Assembly: GCA_037974335.1 (NCBI GenBank)
Contig: CM075760.1
Span: 42,288,103 to 42,352,102 of the forward strand
DNA: 64,000 nt
Origin: Prionace glauca
Lineage: Eukaryota; Chordata; Chondrichthyes; Carcharhiniformes; Carcharhinidae
Reading direction: 5' to 3'
The notes under the pieces are model-generated. The model made no database searches. It had not been told where the DNA came from and was given only the letters and a program-made list of their open reading frames with translations. A program made the translations under genes and the position numbers. Within the stretch, counting starts at the first letter, position 1, and every line of letters starts with the position of its first letter. Below are positions 34,857 through 44,974 of this stretch, piece after piece.

Positions 34857-35169
34857 GATATTGAAAGAGAAATCAGAGGCCAAAATCTCAAACGTCACGC
34901 CTAGATCTGACAAAGTCATATTCTTTGGGACCTGAATATCATTGGCCTTTGAAATGATTGTCCAATCTGATGACTTAAAAAGATTTTAAGTGTGACTGGA
35001 AAAGCACCAACACAGTGACACACTCAAGTGAGAGTGTTCCAGTGCACTGGCTAAAGAGCTTGAACCAGTTACACAGCCTGAATAAATATCACACCATTCA
35101 CAGCGGGGAGAGACTGTTCTGTGTGTGGATGAGTCTTCAACTGGAGAGAGAGACAAGGGCACCTGCACC
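34857..35169 (+). other. Locus F leader with relic fingers
   Basis: Acceptor TTGTTTTACAG ends 34856. The relic finger TGGCTAAAGAGCTTGAACCA lies at 35047. The final relic finger has lost about 13 bases (CTTCAACTGGAGAGAG), which removes the stop found in relatives. Confidence 0.6.
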
Positions 35170-36012
35170 ATGGAGAAACCATGGAAATGTGGGGACTGTG
35201 GGAAGAGATACAGATACCCATCTGAGCTGGAAGCTCATCGGCGCAGCCACACTGGGGAGAGGCCGTTCGCTTGCTCTCACTGTAGGGCGGGATTCACTCG
35301 GTTATCCCAGCTGCAGACACACCAGCGAGTTCACACTGGGGAGAGACCGTTCACCTGCTCTCAGTGTGGGGAGGGATTCACTCAGTTCTCCAGCCTGCAG
35401 ACCCACCAGTGAGTTCATACTGGGGAGAGGCCCTTCACCTGCTCTCAGTGTGGGAAGGGATTCAGTCAGTTTTCCAGCCTGTGCACACACCAGCGAGTTC
35501 ATACTGGGGAGAGACCATTCACCTGTTCGCACTGTGACAAGGGGTTCAGTCAGTTACCTAACCTGCAGACACACCAGCGTGTTCACACTGGGGAGCGACC
35601 CTTCATCTGCTCTCAGTGTGAGAAGGGATTCACTCACTTATCGAGCCTCCAGATGCACCAGCGAGTTCACACTGGGGAGAGACCATTTATCTGCTCTCAG
35701 TGTGGGAAAGGATTCACTGATTTATCCACCCTGCGGAGACACCAGCGAGTTCACACCGGGGAGAGGCTGTTCACCTGCTCTGTGTGTGGGAAGGGGTTCA
35801 GTCAGTTATCCAACCTGCAGGCACACCAGCGAGTTCACACTGGAGAGAGGCCATTCATCTGCCCTCAGTGTGGGGAAGGATTCTCTCGGTCATCCAATCT
35901 GCAGACACACCAGCGAGTTCACACTGGGGAGAGACCATTCACCTGTTCTCAATGTGGAAAAGGATTCAAAGTTTCATCCCAACTGCTGAGACACCAGTGA
36001 GTTCACAAGTGA
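35170..36012 (+). pseudogene. C2H2 zinc-finger pseudogene, locus F (10 fingers, two nonsense codons)
   Basis: A ten-finger array in one frame, starting [14 protein letters not shown] and mostly CSQCG cores, closely paralogous to locus G. Two CGA arginine codons of the HQRVH segment are TGA: 35410-35412 (finger 3) and 35998-36000 (finger 10, last). All other modules are intact. The first stop would leave an 80-residue, nearly three-finger protein; the second only trims the terminal RVHK. The frame is otherwise clean, so loss is recent, or a short form is made, or the TGA is read through. The family 3' untranslated sequence follows, shared with G. Confidence 0.8.
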
Positions 36013-36189
36013 TTCCAAGGGTTGGATTCTGCAGTTATTGTTTCTGCTCTCAGTTACATCCAGGACTGCATTTTGTTCATTCTCACAGTTGGTCGATGAG
36101 GGGGTTGGAGGGTTTCTTTCTGCTGGACTGGCTGGTCTTACGACTTTGCCTGCAGTGGGCTGATGCTCTTTGAGCTTTGTTGCCAATAT

Positions 36190-37240
36190 CTGGTTTCAAC
36201 CTACACAACAATCACAGAGTGACAGAGTGTTAGGAAGGTCAGAGATATTTAGTCAGCATTTCTGTTTGAAACCCCCCCCAAATGTCCATCCAATTTCCTT
36301 TGTAATTGATTGTTTCCACTTCCTACACCCTCGTAGGGAACGGGTTCCAAGTCAATACCATTCGCTGCAGCAAAATATTCTTCCTCACATTCCCCCCCTT
36401 GCATCTCTGACCCAAAACCTTGAATCTGTGTCCCCCCTCGTCCTTGTCCCATCAGCGAATGGGAACAATTTTTCTTTGTCCACCTTATCTAAACTTGTCA
36501 GAATCCTGTCCACCTCTATCAAATCTCCCCTCCTTTGCTCCAAGGGGAACAACCCCAGCCTGACATTGACAATAAAGAACAAACTAACAGAATATGTTAA
36601 TACCTGAAATCAAATGGGAATTTGAATTTCTGTTTTAAAGATATTGTGAATATATTGTCCTGGACAATAAAGGAATTGGAATAACTCACCTTGGGTGTGG
36701 TTGAATGGAATATATCAATCTGGTATCCACCAACAGTTAGTGGAAGTCTGGAATGTGTAGCTGGAAATCCCTCCCTAACAGCACTGTGGGTGTATTTACA
36801 GGCATTGTAGCAGTTCAAGAAGGCAGTGTTGGGATTGACCATGGCCGAGGCAGCTACATACAAACACATATTCTGTTATAATGAAGGACTGCAGATTGAA
36901 TGTGAAGCATTATGGGACTGGACTATCCTGACCACATTCCTGAGACAGCTCTGTTTCTGCAATCACGGACCATTAAAGCTGTTTAGCAGGGCCCCAGCAG
37001 CCCCTGGTGAGAATATTTACTCGGAATGAGCTAGAATTAAACTTATTCCAGCAACAGCTGGTGTTCTGCAGCTGAGAAACGCGAATCTGTAAAAATGGGG
37101 CTTGACAAATCTACAAACAGCGGTAAATAGTTGGTTAAGAAGCTAAGTTTGCAGTCATTGTTTAAATTATTTTATCATAAATTTGTGATAAAATCTGTGA
37201 GGGACTTGTGATCCAATAGTCAGTGGTGATGGTATACTTT
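36190..37240 (+). repeat. Segmental copy, inverted partner at 57235-58205
   Basis: The flank of locus F, including a reverse CR1 fragment (36215-36600), an R2 piece (36760-36835) and unique-looking sequence to 37240, reappears in reverse complement downstream (for example GGGACTTGTGATCCAATAGTC at 37202 against 57233-57252). The partner continues to sequence matching 38770-38820, so about 1.5 kb of 37240-38770 is absent from it or inserted here. Confidence 0.75.
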
Positions 37241-37272
37241 AAGTAGTACTGGACTGAAAAGCAGACCTCAGA

Positions 37273-37790
37273 GAACATAAGAACATAAGAAATAGGAGCA
37301 GGAGTAGGCCATCTGGCCCTTCGAGCCTGCCCCGCCATTCAATAAGATCATGGCTGATCTGTCCTCAACTCTGTTCTAAAACGCCCCCCCTTTATCTTGA
37401 GGCTGTGCCCCCTAGTCCTACTGTCTTTTTTGAGCGGGAAGAGTCTCTCCACCTCTATCCTATCCATCCCATTCATCATCTTATACGTCTCAATGAGATC
37501 TCCCCTCATTCTTCTAAACTCTAACGAGTACAAGCCTAGTTTATTCAGCCTCTCCTCATAGCTCAACCCCCTCAACTCCGGCATCAGCCTAGTAAACCTC
37601 CTCTGCACTGCCTCCAAGGCCAAAATATCCTTGCGCAGGTACGGCGCCCAAAACTGCACACAGTACTCCAGCTGCGGCCTCACCAATGTCCTATACAGCT
37701 GCAGCAAGACCTCCCTACTTTTATATTCAATCCCCTTCGCGATGAAGGCCAGCATCCCATTCGCCTACCTGACCACCTGCTGCACCTGCA
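37273..37790 (-). mobile_element. CR1-type LINE, young subfamily, with 5' snap-back
   Basis: The 3' end at the left reads AGAACATAAGAACATAAGAA. The frame 37755-37360 encodes FIAKGIEYKSREVLLQLYRT to KIKGGRFRTELR. An internal deletion of the 3' domain occurs after CTGATCTGTC. At the right end GCCTACCTGACCACCTG is followed by its own inverse, CAGGTGGTCAGGAAGGC, around a short loop (about 37763-37808). Confidence 0.8.
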
Positions 37791-37809
37791 ACAGGTGGTC
37801 AGGAAGGCA

Positions 37810-38825
37810 AGAATAGATACTAACAGTTATAATCCTACCCTAGTATGGCTAGTGGAAAATCAGAACTCAATTGGGGACTGGACATGTCTCTTACCTGCCA
37901 TTTGGAAACTAAGAACAAGAAACCTGTCAATAAAATGATTCAAGAATAGAGCCAACTTTGAGTCTGGATAATACTTCACAAAAGCTCTTATGAAGTGTCA
38001 TCCAGACTTGAGACATTGGCTCCATTCTCTCTCCATAGATGCTGTCAGACCTGCTGAGATCTCCCAGCATTTTGTGTCTTTGTTTCAGCGTCTGCAGTAT
38101 TTAACTTCTATTGTCAAATGATTAGGTCTGATTGGAATCCCCACGACCCTCCTGCAAAACTGGGAGTGATGGCAAAAGGATTAAAAGGGTAATGATGATA
38201 AAGTCTGGTTTCTGATTCTCCGAGCCCATGTCGAAGAACAAAATGAGTGAACCAGTTTAAAAAGAACAAAAATTCCCCATTCCTTACAATAACTGATCAA
38301 ATTAAAATAATTTGGTCGAGGAAGAAAACAAAAAAATAGTAGATGAAGTTTAAAATCAAGTTTGGTTGACAGAGAAATGTTTTAAACTTGAGTAAAGTGA
38401 TGTAATTGTGTGCCAAGTTTTCTCTGCTCAATCCCCACCCCTTTCAGTTCTGTAGAAAAGTTGCAGACTTTTCTACAGTCTGCAACTTTCTGCAGAAAGT
38501 TGATTTATTTTAAATTGCCTGAAAACTCATGTTTCTCTTTGAGTTTATAATTGAGGATTTATGGGAATGAGTTAAATGTGGAAATTTTAAGTGTAGCCTG
38601 AAGGAATTTGGAATAACTGTGAGAATTTTATCATGTTGTCTCTTCAACCCCAGATAAAGAACAAAGATTTTGCAGATGTAACGTGTTTGGAATTTTAAAT
38701 CAACAAAGACTGGACGTTGGCAATAAAATCAGGCTTTGGAAATTGGCTTAAAAAGGTTAAGTTAGAATGAAGGATCTTGTGTCTTATTTTAATCAAGGAG
38801 CTGTGAGCTTGTAGTGCCCTGTTGC
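37810..38825. other. Intergenic with R3 copy and hairpins
   Basis: R3 lies at 38015-38100. Two hairpins lie at 38450-38478 (12-bp arms) and 38483-38502 (20-bp perfect palindrome CAACTTTCTGCAGAAAGTTG). The rest is A/T-rich with no recognised gene. Confidence 0.45.
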
Positions 38826-38829
38826 ATTA

Positions 38830-39175
38830 AGAACCTAATGCATTAAGTGCATTAAGGTAGATAAATCCCCTGGACCTAATCAAGTGTATTGTCAGATCTT
38901 TTGGGAGGCTAGTGAAGAAATTGCAGAGGCCCTTCATGAGAGATTTGCTTCTTCCCTTTCCACTGGCAAAGTTCTGGAAGATTGAAGCGTGGCTGATCTT
39001 GTTCCGTTGTTTAAGAAGAGGAGCAAAGAGAAGCCTGGTGATTGCAGGCCGCTGACATCAGTGGTGGATAAGTTACTGGAGGGAATTCTGAGGCACAGAT
39101 TCAGTAGTCGGCGTGGACCATTTGGGCCCAAGGGCCTGTTTCGGTGCTTTATTGCTCTATGGCCAGTGCTCCATT
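38830..39175 (+). mobile_element. LINE fragment (CR1/L2-like), internally deleted
   Basis: It encodes DKSPGPNQVYCQIFWEASEE-like and LVPLFKKRSKEKPGDCRPLT, the segment before and into RT. It then jumps directly to a 3' tail (GGGCCCAAGGGCCTGTTTCG). A TGA interrupts the frame near 38983. Confidence 0.65.
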
Positions 39176-39404
39176 TGTTATCGGTCTTTATACTTCGAGC
39201 TAGCTTTCTCTCGTACCCAAATTTTACCTCCCTTATCATTCTTTTCCTTATTCTTGGCCATTTTTAATATTCTGACCAGTTGTCTGACCTGCTAATCACC
39301 ATTGCATGTATGTGTTAAAGTGGGCCAAGGCTGAGGCAGCTGTGTTATATATATTTGAAAAAGAGAATAGACCAACGTTTTGAGTGTGGATGACCCTTTT
39401 GTCA

Positions 39405-39490
39405 GAGTTCTCCAGAGATGCTGTCAGACCTGCTGAGATTTTCCAGCATTTGCTGTTTTTATTTCAGATCGCAGTATTCGCAATATTTTG
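39405..39490 (+). repeat. Repeat R3 copy
   Basis: GAGATGCTGTCAGACCTGCT to GCTGTTTTTATTTCAGATCG. Confidence 0.5.
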
Positions 39491-39614
39491 CCTTTAAATG
39501 TATTTATATATCCTTGTGTACTGTGTCAACAAATGAATTGTTTCTAACTGATATATAAAACATTATGGGATTTAGCTGGCTTGACCACATTCGTATAGCT
39601 ATTTAGTCATTAAA

Positions 39615-39972
39615 GATACAATCATGAAGCATTAAACGTGCCGAGCAGAGCGTCTCGTATCAGCACGCTTACAGTTGCTTTGTTACATTGCTACAAGTAC
39701 AGACAAGTCAGAGATAGGAGTGTCCTGAGAAGGGAGATTCATTGTGAAGGCTCAGGGATGGTTGATAAGATGTAGTAATTCTCATTCCCCAGAAGCTGTG
39801 AATCTCTGTCCTACACACACTCTCTCCATGCTGTATCTAATATTCTCTCTCCCAATTCTCCTAAAGGTGCTGATTGACAAATCCATGTCCTGGACACAGA
39901 GAGCTGAAAGTCTCCATGCAGGCTGCCAGACAGATATCTCTCTATCTGACTGGACTGACAATGTGTGGAATG
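39615..39972 (-). other. Leftover upstream segment of a vanished leftward ZNF gene
   Basis: Matches 34300-34625 and, on its right part, the sequence between exon H and its promoter (50510-50715). In locus H this segment separates the terminal-exon acceptor from the promoter. Here no finger exon lies to its left. It ends at the Penelope-like insertion, with the target duplication ATGTGTGGAATG at 39961-39972. Confidence 0.55.
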
Positions 39973-40277
39973 CAGTAAAAAGTCTGACAACACCAGGTTT
40001 TAGTCCAACCGATTTATTTGATAATATTCTCACAAGCTTTCGAGGGTGCTGCCTCTTTGTCAAGTGAATGGAGAGTTCTGGCCTCAGACAGACAGAGCAT
40101 ACAAAGTACAGACAGTTGCTGATTAGAATGCGAATCCTTACACCTAACCTGCTGTTCAATTCTTAAAGTGGCTGATAATGTGAGTGGAAGGAGCACTGAT
40201 CACAGTTTAAAGAGATGTGTATTGTCTCCAGACAGTACAGTAAGTGAGGTTTTGCAAACCCAGGCAAGTCACGGGGG

Positions 40278-40922
40278 TTACAGATAGTGCGACATGAACC
40301 CAAGATCCCTGTTGAGACCGTCCTCATGTGTGCGGAACTTGGCTATCAGTCTCTGTTCAGCGACTCTGCGCTGTCGTGTGTCATGAAGGCCGCCTTGGAG
40401 AATGCTTACCCGAAGGTCAGAGGCTGAATGCCCGTGACCGCTGAAGTGTTCGCCAACAGGAAGGGAACAGTCTTGCCTGGTGACTGTCGAGCGATGTTCA
40501 TTCATCCGTTGTCGTAGCGTCTGCATGGTCTCCCCAACATACCATGCTTCGGGACATCCTTTCTTGCAACGTATCAGGTAGACAATGTTGGCCGAGTTGC
40601 AAGAGTATTTACCATGTACCTGGTGGATGGTATTCTCACGTGTGATGATGGTATCCATGTCGATGATCCGGCATGTCTTGCAGAGGTTGCTGTGGCAGGG
40701 TTGTGTGGTATTGTGGTCACTGTTCTCCTGAAGGCTGGGTAGTTTGCTGCGAACAATGGTTTGTTTGAGGTTGTGTGGTTGTCTGAAAGCAAGAAGTGGG
40801 GGTGTGGGGATAGCCCTGGCGAGATGTTTGTCTTCATCAATGATATGTTGAAGACTCCGGAGAAGATGTCGTAGCTTCTCCGCTCCGGGGAAGTACTGGA
40901 CGACGAAGGGTACTCTGTCCAT
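40278..40922 (-). CDS. Penelope-like GIY-YIG endonuclease region, left arm
   Basis: A 214-codon frame from MDRVPFVVQYFPGAEKLRHL to FRTHEDGLNRDLGFMSHYL, identical to the end of the 41144-42289 frame. It contains the Cys cluster CHSNLCKTC and the GIY-YIG core (IVYLIRCKKG ... WYVGETMQTLRQRMNEH). It is the C-terminal half only; the RT part is absent from this arm beyond 41103. Confidence 0.85.
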   Translation of the reverse strand: MDRVPFVVQYFPGAEKLRHLLRSLQHIIDEDKHLARAIPTPPLLAFRQPHNLKQTIVRSKLPSLQENSDHNTTQPCHSNLCKTCRIIDMDTIITRENTIHQVHGKYSCNSANIVYLIRCKKGCPEAWYVGETMQTLRQRMNEHRSTVTRQDCSLPVGEHFSGHGHSASDLRVSILQGGLHDTRQRRVAEQRLIAKFRTHEDGLNRDLGFMSHYL

Positions 40923-41143
40923 TGTGTCCCGTGTTTGCCTTCTGAGGAGATCGGTGCGGTTTTTCTCTGTGGCACATCGGAACTGCCGATCTATGAGTCG
41001 AGCACCATATCCTGTTCTTATGAGGGCATCTTTCAGGGTCTGGAGGTGTCTGTCACGATCCTCCTCATCTGAGCAAATCCTGTGTATACGGAGGGCTTGT
41101 CCAATATGTATACGGAGGGCTTGTCCAATATGCCAACATCTTC

Positions 41144-42289
41144 ATGCACAGGTTCGAACAAGACTTCTTCACTGCACAGAATCTTCAACCGATGCTATAC
41201 ACTAGATACATCGATGACATTTTCTTCCTTTGGCCTCATGGTGAGCAATCACTGAAACAACTATATGATGATATCAACAAATTCCACCCCACCATCAGAC
41301 TCACCATGGACTATTCCCCAGAATCAGTTGCATTTTTGGACACACTTATCTCCATTAAGGACGGTCACCTCAGCACCTCACTGTACCGCAAACCCACAGA
41401 CAATCTCACAATGCTCCACTTCTCCAGTTTCCACCCTAAACATGTTAAAGAAGCTATTCCCTATGGACAAGCCCTCCGTATACACAGGATTTGCTCAGAT
41501 GAGGAGGATCGTGACAGACACCTCCAGACCCTGAAAGATGCCCTCATAAGAACAGGATATGGTGCTCGACTCATAGATCGGCAGTTCCGATGTGCCACAG
41601 AGAAAAACCGCACCGATCTCCTCAGAAGGCAAACACGGGACACAATGGACAGAGTACCCTTCGTCGTCCAGTACTTCCCCGGAGCGGAGAAGCTACGACA
41701 TCTTCTCCGGAGTCTTCAACATATCATTGATGAAGACAAACATCTCGCCAGGGCTATCCCCACACCCCCACTTCTTGCTTTCAGACAACCACACAACCTC
41801 AAACAAACCATTGTTCGCAGCAAACTACCCAGCCTTCAGGAGAACAGTGACCACAATACCACACAACCCTGCCACAGCAACCTCTGCAAGACATGCCGGA
41901 TCATCGACATGGATACCATCATCACACGTGAGAATACCATCCACCAGGTACATGGTAAATACTCTTGCAACTCGGCCAACATTGTCTACCTGATACGTTG
42001 CAAGAAAGGATGTCCCGAAGCATGGTATGTTGGGGAGACCATGCAGACGCTACGACAACGGATGAATGAACATCGCTCGACAGTCACCAGGCAAGACTGT
42101 TCCCTTCCTGTTGGCGAACACTTCAGCGGTCACGGGCATTCAGCCTCTGACCTTCGGGTAAGCATTCTCCAAGGCGGCCTTCATGACACACGACAGCGCA
42201 GAGTCGCTGAACAGAGACTGATAGCCAAGTTCCGCACACATGAGGACGGTCTCAACAGGGATCTTGGGTTCATGTCGCACTATCTGTAA
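41144..42289 (+). CDS. Penelope-like RT C-terminal part plus GIY-YIG endonuclease
   Basis: 381 codons. The N-terminal part begins in the RT palm with the catalytic box YIDDIFFLW (residues about 24-32) and continues through the thumb (AFLDTLISIKDGHLSTSLYR). The C-terminal half holds CHSNLCKTC and the GIY-YIG nuclease (VYLIRCKKGCPEAWYVGE, then LRQRMNEHRS). These two activities together define Penelope-like elements, which nick the target and prime reverse transcription. The upstream RT fingers and palm are missing, so the unit is 5'-truncated and not autonomous. Confidence 0.9.
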   Translation: MHRFEQDFFTAQNLQPMLYTRYIDDIFFLWPHGEQSLKQLYDDINKFHPTIRLTMDYSPESVAFLDTLISIKDGHLSTSLYRKPTDNLTMLHFSSFHPKHVKEAIPYGQALRIHRICSDEEDRDRHLQTLKDALIRTGYGARLIDRQFRCATEKNRTDLLRRQTRDTMDRVPFVVQYFPGAEKLRHLLRSLQHIIDEDKHLARAIPTPPLLAFRQPHNLKQTIVRSKLPSLQENSDHNTTQPCHSNLCKTCRIIDMDTIITRENTIHQVHGKYSCNSANIVYLIRCKKGCPEAWYVGETMQTLRQRMNEHRSTVTRQDCSLPVGEHFSGHGHSASDLRVSILQGGLHDTRQRRVAEQRLIAKFRTHEDGLNRDLGFMSHYL

Positions 42290-42639
42290 CCCCCGTGACT
42301 TGCCTGGGTTTGCAAAACCTCACTTACTGTACTGTCTGGAGACAATACACATCTCTTTAAACTGTGATCAGTGCTCCTTCCACTCACATTATCAGCCACT
42401 TTAAGAATTGAACAGCAGGTTAGGTGTAAGGATTCGCATTCTAATCAGCAACTGTCTGTACTTTGTATGCTCTGTCTGTCTGAGGCCAGAACTCTCCATT
42501 CACTTGACAAAGAGGCAGCACCCTCGAAAGCTTGTGAGAATATTATCAAATAAATCGGTTGGACTAAAACCTGGTGTTGTCAGACTTTTTACTGTGTTTA
42601 CGCCAGTCCAACGCCGGCATACCCACATAATGTGTGGAA

Positions 42640-43100
42640 TGGACAGACTGGGGGACAATGGGTGGGGGCGGGGCTCCCGGGTAAGCGCGCCGGTTCACGG
42701 AGACGTCACCGCGGAGCAGAGCGATTGCTATTGGCTGATTCAGGCAGGGCTCCATTGTACCGTCACAATGACTCACAGGGGCGTTCCCAGCACACACTGT
42801 CCCATTGGCAGCAAAATCACTGGTTACAGAAGCAAAACACTGCGGATTGGACACCAGCTCAGCTCCGCTCCGCTGACGGTCAACGCCTCGCCCATTCCCA
42901 CGTGGGTTCGGGTTCCGCCCCGTCATTGTCTACATGCGGGAGATTGACCAATGGTAAGGCGTGGAAGACCGGATGGGCGCTGGTCCTCCAACCAATCAGA
43001 ATCCGGACTTGTATGCATGGCTGTGTGGAGCTTCCTCCGTTGTTGCCCAGGTACACTGCTGCTCCTCTCTGAATGAAGATTGAGTTTCAGACAGATTATT
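42640..43100. promoter_or_regulatory. CpG promoter P5 (locus G and a lost leftward gene)
   Basis: It contains GGTGGGGGCGGGGCTCCCGG (42659, shared with 25519) and inverted CCAAT boxes (ATTGGCTG at 42728, ATTGG at 42855), and ends in the first-exon phrase CTGAATGAAGATTGAGTTTC (43069-43088). The donor GTGAGTAAAAC found in P4 and P6 is missing: after CAGACAGA the sequence jumps to TTATTATTGTACTGGAGCTA, which corresponds to intronic sequence at about 51730. The Penelope-like element abuts its left side. Confidence 0.6.
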
Positions 43101-43174
43101 ATTGTACTGGAGCTACTTTAGATATTTCCAGGCATTAATGTCTTGCGTATCAGAGTTATTAGCATTTGGATTTC

Positions 43175-43560
43175 TCTTCCACAGGGAGCAGTGGAAGCTG
43201 AGAGTCATTGAATATATCCCAGGGTGAGTTAGACTGATTTTTGATTGATAAACGAGTCAAGCGTTATTGGGAACAGGTAGGAAAGTGGAAAGGAAGTTAA
43301 GATGAGGAGGGATTTCCTCACTCAAGTATGTGGTGCAGTTTTGGAATGATGCTCCTCCAAAGTACTGTGGAGTCTCAGTCATCAAGAAATTTGAAGCCAG
43401 AGATTGATAAGTTTTGAGATATAAAAGATGTTGAGGCATTGAGCCATCTGGCGGATAGTGTGGGAAATGGTGCTGAGGTAGATCGGTCAATTCTCAATCA
43501 ATGGTTGAGGCAGTTCAATGGGCTGAACGGCAACTGCATTTCCGATTTCTTATAATTTCT
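43175..43560 (+). mobile_element. CR1-like 3' fragment
   Basis: CAGGGAGCAGTGGAAGCTGA and GACTGATTTTTGATTGATAA match a CR1 3' untranslated region. It ends near GAACGGCAACTGCATTTCCG. Confidence 0.55.
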
Positions 43561-43802
43561 GTGTGCTGGACAGGAAGCAGTGGGCATGGATCTGTCAATC
43601 AGCCTCAATCAGCATCTTCAGGAAAATTGGGAGTGTGAATATTAGATACAGCAGGATGAAAATGGAGGGAGAGTGTACTGGATGGGGATTTATAGCTTTT
43701 GGGGAATGAGAGAGGAAATAATACTCCATAGAAACTGGAATTGTGTCTTCTGAATTTCTATCCTGTTCCAAAAGTGATGGCTTTAATAAACTTATTTTAC
43801 AG

Positions 43803-44131
43803 GATATTGAAAGAGGAATCACAGGCCAAAATCTCAAACAACACATCTAGATCTGACAGTCGTATTCCTTGGGAGCTGGATATCATTGGCCTTTCAATCT
43901 AGGAGAAATGTTTGTCCATCTGTTGATTTGAAAAGATTTCAAACATCAGTGTGACTGGAAAAGCTTCTACACTCAAATTAGAGTGTTCCACTGCACTGAC
44001 TAAAGAGCTTTAAGCAGTTACGCAGCCTGAATAAATATCACACCATTCACATCAGGGAGAGTGTGTACTAATGTTGTGGACAAGGCTTCTACTGATTGTG
44101 CACCTAAGAGAGCGGCAAGGGCATCTGCACT
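43803..44131 (+). other. Locus G leader with relic fingers
   Basis: Acceptor TTATTTTACAG ends 43802. The relic finger ACTGACTAAAGAGCTTTAAG lies at 43995. The last relic finger reads GGCTTCTAC with TGA (44093-44095), and a second in-frame stop (TAA) follows four codons later. Confidence 0.65.
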
Positions 44132-44974
44132 ATGGAGAAACCATGGAAATGTGTGAAGTGTGAGAAGAGATATCGAACCCCATCTCAGCTGGAAGCTCAT
44201 CGGCGCAGTCACACTGGGGAGAGGCCATTCATCTGCTCTCAGTGTGGGGAGGGATTCACTCGGTTATCCATCCTACAGCAACACCAGCGAGTTCACACTG
44301 GGGAGAGGCCATTCTCCTGCTCTCAGTGTGGGGAGGGATTCACTCAGGCATCCGCTCTGTGGAGACACCAGCAGGTTCACACTGGGGAGAAACCATTCGT
44401 CTGCTCTCAATGTGGGAAGGGATTCACTCGGTTATCCCAGCTGCAAACACATGAGCGAGTTCACACTGGGGAGAGGCCATTCACCTGCTCTCAGTGTGGT
44501 GAGGGATTCACTGACTTATCCAGCTTGCGGTCACACCAGAGAGTTCACACTGGGGAGAGGCCCTTCATCTGCTGTCAGTGTGGGAAGGGATTCACTCAGT
44601 CATCCACCCTGCAGAGACACCAGCGAGTTCACACTGGGGAGAAACCTTTCACCTGCTTTCAGTGTGGGAAGGGATTCAGTCAGTCATCCAATCTGCAGAT
44701 ACACCAGCAGGTTCACACTGGGAGGAAACCGTTCATATGCTCTCAGTGTGGGAAGCGATTTACTCTGTCATCCACCCTGCAGAGGCACCAGCAAGTTCAC
44801 ACTGGAGAGAAACCATTCACCTGCTCTCAGTGTGGGAGGGAATTCAATCAGTCATCTAATCTGCAGACACACCAACGAGTTCACACTGGGGAGAAGCCAT
44901 TCACCTGTTCTCAGTGTGGGAAAGGATTCAGAGTTTCAACCCAGCTGCTGAGACACCAACAGGTTCATGAGTGA
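44132..44974 (+). CDS. C2H2 zinc-finger protein, locus G (10 fingers)
   Basis: A 280-residue array of ten C2H2 fingers, presumably a nuclear DNA-binding protein. It starts MEKPWKCVKCEKRYRTPSQL; the ATG is the first after the relic-finger stops and sits at the linker position. Nine of the ten fingers have xQC cores ([24 protein letters not shown]). Linkers are TGERP or TGEKP, once TGRKP. It is the intact sister of pseudogene F, sharing finger order, leader and 3' flank. The last finger ends HQQVHE. Its promoter block P5 has a Penelope-like element immediately upstream and lacks the family's usual first splice donor, so its expression may differ. Confidence 0.9.
   Translation: MEKPWKCVKCEKRYRTPSQLEAHRRSHTGERPFICSQCGEGFTRLSILQQHQRVHTGERPFSCSQCGEGFTQASALWRHQQVHTGEKPFVCSQCGKGFTRLSQLQTHERVHTGERPFTCSQCGEGFTDLSSLRSHQRVHTGERPFICCQCGKGFTQSSTLQRHQRVHTGEKPFTCFQCGKGFSQSSNLQIHQQVHTGRKPFICSQCGKRFTLSSTLQRHQQVHTGEKPFTCSQCGREFNQSSNLQTHQRVHTGEKPFTCSQCGKGFRVSTQLLRHQQVHE

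Larger units (their letters stand above)
39973..42629. mobile_element. Penelope-like retroelement, head-to-head copies with 12-bp target duplication
   Basis: Two oppositely oriented copies flank a short unique middle. The left arm (39973-41103) is an essentially exact reverse complement of the right arm (about 41464-42595), and the right end has about 35 extra bases. The element is bounded by ATGTGTGGAATG at 39961-39972 and again at 42630-42641. Inverted or head-to-head organisation is common for this family. Both arms encode the GIY-YIG endonuclease end; only the right unit extends into the RT. The related locus at 50710-50722 (AATAATGTGTGGAAG) is the uninterrupted site. The identity of the arms indicates recent insertion. 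A 24-bp tandem repeat lies at 41083-41131. Confidence 0.88.

Noticed and set aside
35015-35989. A 324-codon open frame overlapping locus F.
   Set aside because: It is a +1-frame shadow of the finger array (repeating [15 protein letters not shown]) with no C2H2 pattern.
36170-36607. Open frame of 145 codons on the plus strand.
   Set aside because: It is antisense to a CR1 C-terminal fragment, which typically gives SPLLCSKGNNPSLT-like peptides.
41083-41131. Two direct copies of a 24-bp unit, considered as a repeat array or attachment site.
   Set aside because: It lies at the junction of the two Penelope-like units and is explained as a small junction duplication.
43185-43223. A 39-bp candidate 5' untranslated exon of locus G (TTCTCTTCCACAG acceptor and GTGAGT donor).
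   Set aside because: The whole stretch matches a CR1 3' untranslated region, so the splice-like signals are probably chance.
44160-44951. A 263-codon open frame overlapping locus G.
   Set aside because: Shadow frame of the finger repeats, as at F; long open shadows are expected in periodic arrays.
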